Assembly: GCA_964036275.1 (NCBI GenBank)
Contig: OZ038440.1
Coordinates: forward strand, 5,617,690-5,681,689
Origin: Litoditis marina
Taxonomy: Eukaryota; Nematoda; Chromadorea; Rhabditida; Rhabditidae
Length of the DNA: 64,000 nucleotides
Reading direction: 5' to 3'
Shown here: positions 60,830 to 64,000 of the stretch, piece by piece
How the letters are laid out: each line of letters starts with the position of its first letter
Numbering within the stretch: position 1 is the stretch's first letter
Notes under the pieces: model-generated
The model's input: the letters and a program-made list of their open reading frames with translations, nothing else
Told to the model about the DNA's origin: nothing
Database searches by the model: none
Translations under genes and position numbers: made by a program

Positions 60830-62314
60830 CATGTCATATTAGTGAGTTATCGAATGTATAGAAGAAACTGCTTATCAGAAGAGAAGTACTGAGTACACAT
60901 TATGCTAGCGTTTGCCCCTCTAGCAACTTATATGAATACTTTATTCCCGTGGAAAAGTGAGAGGTAACAAAAAAGGATTGCCATAATAGAGTTAGAGGTT
61001 TGTGCTCGTTTGTTCATTGGCAATGATTGTCAATTTTGAGCTAAAAATGTAATCCCCCAAATATTTCAGGTTTGACTAGCTCATACTTGCAGAACGAACT
61101 GAAAGAATCTCTAAACAAATACACTGACCGAATTTTGCAGAAAAAGGGAATAAACTCATTGTGATCGGTAACTAGACATCATTTTCAGACTTGCTGTATC
61201 TAAAGTGATGGAAAGAATAGGATTTATGCCTTAGAAACTATTTTGTTTGCAAAATTGGAGATTTTAAATTTTTTGAAAAAAATACGCAAATTTGCGGTGG
61301 TGCGGTACGGTGCGGTATTTTCAAATCACGGTGCGGTATTTTCCCGGTGCGGTAGGTGCGGTAATTAGTAGGTCCCTATACGGTTGCAGAGAACTAGCAA
61401 TGATAAAGAAAAAGACCATTGAGCGGAAATGATTCACATATAGATAAAAGTAAGTAAGCGCAGCCCAATAGATTAAAAAACAGGCCGGTAGTAATTAAAT
61501 TGTCACGCAGTGAAAAACAGCTGACACCAAATTTGAAAAATTACCTTTCGCGGCGGTGGACTTTTGCCAAACTCCGCCCACCTGATCATCTAAGTGGCGC
61601 GAGCGTGTGTTCTGACGTCACGCGCGGCCAGGCATATATATACTCAGTCGCCCGACATTTCTCAGCGGATTGGGTGAGTGCTCGTTCGCTCTCTCGGATC
61701 GTAATATCCGTTGTATGTATCGATATATATATTAGGCCGCTCAGAAGGACACTGTGTTGGTTGTCTAGTAAAATGTTGCGTCTGCAAAACTAGTCTTTAC
61801 TGAACGCTTTCTCAAAATTATTTAGATAAAAAAATTTTACCAGCAGGATATATAGTTTAAAGTATTCTTATTGTTTGGTACTTCTTTCGGAAGGTTCTAT
61901 ATACGAAAAGTTGCGATAATACAACTTTGCGTACTCTTGGTAGTTAATCCATTTGTAAACCGCCGTAAATCAAAGTTAATGTACTTTTCTGAGAAGAAGA
62001 AGTATCAAAATGCATGGAATGAAGTTAGTAGTATGTTATGCGGTAAAAAGCAGTTGGGTTGATCCGAATTAGTGAGGTGAGGCAACTCAGATAGACTTGC
62101 TTGAAACACCAAGTCGATATTATTTGAACTCGAGAAACATGTAGTGAAAGTTCGTGTTGTCTAAAGTAGTGCGCCCTACCCTCCGAAGTAGTCTGAACAT
62201 ACAGTCAGTTCGTTACGATTTTAAACAGGTAAGGGATTATTATTTTCATTCAATGTATTGGATCTAATTTAGGAGGACTGAATCGGTCATTTCAATCTCC
62301 TCGAGAACTTCAAG
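60830..62314. other. Intergenic and 5' UTR region upstream of TFIIA
   Basis: Apart from the promoter at 61.6 kb, it shows a GGTGCGGTA-rich stretch at 61294-61366 (GGTGCGGTACGGTGCGGTA). No additional SID-1 exon is seen here on either strand. Confidence 0.6.
61560..61673 (+). promoter_or_regulatory. Probable core promoter and first noncoding exon of the TFIIA gene
   Basis: In order: CTCCGCCCACC (GC/CACC box), a perfect CRE TGACGTCA at 61613-61620, a GC-rich stretch, then the TATA sequence CATATATATAC at 61633-61643. About 30 bp further on is CGCCCGACATTTC, and a GTGAGT splice donor lies at 61674. A following acceptor (AATTTAG at about 62266-62272) leads to the exon with the ATG. The gene is about 640 bp downstream. 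Function is inferred from position and motifs only. Confidence 0.5.
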
Positions 62315-64000
62315 ATGTCTCATGGGAGTGGACATAGTGTTGTACGTTGTATTTATCATAGTTTATTGCATTCTATATGTATACAATCGTCAGCCCCACC
62401 CCGTGGCACGACAGAAAAACCAGTTTCTAGGTCTATCGAGCGCAGTTCTATTAAACAGGAAAACGGTTATGGGTGGAAATTAACATGAAATATATTACAG
62501 CTGGCTGCACTACATCAGAAAGTTTGTTATGTAATCAGTATAATATCACTACGCAATTGGGCAAAAACAAGTAATACACGTATCGTCAAGTTAAGCATTC
62601 TCCTATCCATCCGTTGATCTATCAGTAGACATGTATATACAATCACATCTCATATTTTCATTTTTTACAGTCTGAGATATATAAAGGAGTTATTACCGAT
62701 GTCATTAACCAAGTTCGAGAGGCTTTTCTGGATGAAAACGTCGACGTCGATGTTCTCACTCAGCTGAAAAAGGTTTTTTATTATTCACCATCACTGTGCC
62801 TCCTCCTTCTATGAGAAAGTGTAACGGCGGGGAAAGGAGTTTTTCGTAGCCTTTTTTCTCGGTTTTTTTGCCTTGTGTTGCACGACGCTAACGGCTGGTG
62901 TCTGGTGAACTGGCAATAATTCAATCCAGAAACCCGATTGTACCAGTGGTGATAAAGTGGACACGTTCATTTACTTCTTCATAATCATTTACCTAACAAC
63001 CTAACAGTGATAGTCAACGACTTCTGACGTGTTTCTCACGTTTTAGGAGGCAGACGTCGGTAACGCGAAACATACTATTATGATTATTTTCATTTATATG
63101 GTTTAGGAATGGGAGGATAAAGTGAACGCTAGCGGGTGTGTGGATATGGACACGCGACATCCGATGCACACGCAGCATGTTGCTCCTCCAGCAATGCGAC
63201 AAGGTGTTCCCGGTATTCCACCGAGAATGAACATCCCGGTAGCTGGCAATCCTATGGGTAGAATTCAAACTGGAGCTCCAGTGAGTTGATAGTTCCTCTA
63301 CCGTATATATACATATCTCGCGCAAGGTTGACAGTAGACACAGATAAGTGTCAACTGCCAACATTGAGATGTTGACTACACGACTACACTGACTTACTAC
63401 TTACCACTTATGATATTCCGTTACATTACAATCTCCGATCTACTCGGATTTGATTCTATCGTGTTTTATGTGGGTGATAGTAAACTATTGTTAGATTATT
63501 CTCTTTCAGCGGCGGCTGGCAGCTTATTACATCACTAAGTAGCCCGCTGTCACAATTACTGCCATATTTGACACTAGAACGTCTGATCCAAAAGTAACGA
63601 TTACTACAGAAGAGTAGTTCGTAAAATATAAATAATGGAAAGCTTCGCTTCGAGAAGCAAAATTTTTGATAATCCCGATCTGTATCTTTTAATTTCAGAT
63701 GATGCCCAACCACCCACAACACCATGGTGGTCACATGGACGCGCCAGCTCAACCTAGACCGATACAAATGCAGTATGTGCAACAACCAGGAGTTTCGCAA
63801 CTTCAGGTGCATCTTTGTTTCAAGTTTAGACGAGTAGTTGCTTTGCAGTTGATAGCTTTTCACCATCTCTGTCTGTGTGGTCTTTAAATAGTACAGAATC
63901 TACTTTTTCTCTACTCTCATCTTTGACAGAATGTGTATGGAGAACAATCGGATGTCAAAAACGATTTTGAGTTCTGTTATTCAATTTTAATATCGGTTGA
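62315..64000 (+). CDS. gtf2a1: Transcription initiation factor IIA large subunit (TFIIA-alpha/beta), 5' part
   Basis: The large TFIIA subunit stabilises TBP on TATA boxes and is normally cleaved into alpha and beta chains. Exons 62315-62341, 62671-62772, 63107-63280, 63699-63807 and probably 63931 onward; the gene leaves the window at the right edge. The N terminus (SEIYKGVITDVINQVREAF, LDENVDVDVLTQLKK, EWEDKV) matches the TFIIA-alpha four-helix-bundle domain (VY..VIEDVI..VR..FLD.GVD...L..LK..WE.K). It is followed by the usual Pro/Met/His/Gln-rich linker, here PMGRIQTGAP and MMPNHPQHHGGHMD. The C-terminal beta-barrel half is not in the window. Confidence 0.9.

Noticed and set aside
63014..63866. 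Minus-strand ORFs of 116 and 136 codons
   Set aside because: They are shadows of the TFIIA large-subunit exons and introns on the plus strand.

Overview
The window reads as an animal genome, most probably a nematode. Every recognisable gene is cut into many small exons with GT-AG introns. Most acceptors end in TTTCAG or close variants, and several first coding exons begin within about ten bases of such an acceptor, as expected for spliced-leader trans-splicing. The SID-1 protein is much closer to Caenorhabditis SID-1 than to vertebrate SIDT proteins, and the CHK-like kinase is of the DUF1679 type expanded in nematodes. Against a Caenorhabditis relative, the window carries NELF-B, and I recall the NELF complex as absent from C. 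elegans. Introns are also long and full of short foldback repeats. I do not name a species. Exon borders were set by hand from reading frame, splice phase and family similarity; no transcript data were used.

Layout. 162-314 (-): possible first coding exon of a gene leaving the left edge. 998-7976 (-): NELF-B, about 16 exons. 8.0-12.7 kb: repeat-rich divergent intergenic region. 12702-24276 (+): USP8/UBPY-type deubiquitinase, 23 exons joining in frame to 836 aa. 24.3-26.7 kb: intergenic, with tRNA-derived SINE copies. 26688-29840 (+): secreted antistasin-plus-Kunitz-like protein, 5 exons. 29.8-40.3 kb: gene-poor, with a satellite-filled transposable element, MITEs and one 51-aa membrane micropeptide (36733-37412). 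40315-46481 (+): CHK/EcKinase-like kinase, 9 exons, 380 aa. 47921-57048 (-): SID-1 from the second half of its ectodomain to the C terminus, 18 exons, 666 aa. 59010-60262 (+): three exons encoding the missing N-terminal 136 aa of SID-1, in the opposite orientation. 61.6-64.0 kb (+): promoter and first exons of TFIIA-alpha/beta (GTF2A1), running off the right edge.

Main discovery. The sid-1 gene is present as two complementary, phase-compatible pieces pointing towards each other. Together they make about 802 aa, the usual size of SID-1. The N-terminal piece is bracketed by two direct copies of a roughly 335-bp repeat, and the junction interval is packed with palindromes. This is either a recent inversion that broke or re-wired systemic RNAi import, or an assembly misorientation.

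The second theme is the load of foldback elements in introns and intergenic DNA. At least seven families are visible, some with target-site duplications, near-perfect 200-bp hairpins or nested insertions. Many would make dsRNA if transcribed, next to a gene for a dsRNA importer. NELF-B and TFIIA act in RNA polymerase II transcription, USP8 in endosomal sorting and SID-1 in dsRNA uptake; I see no operon that functionally links them.
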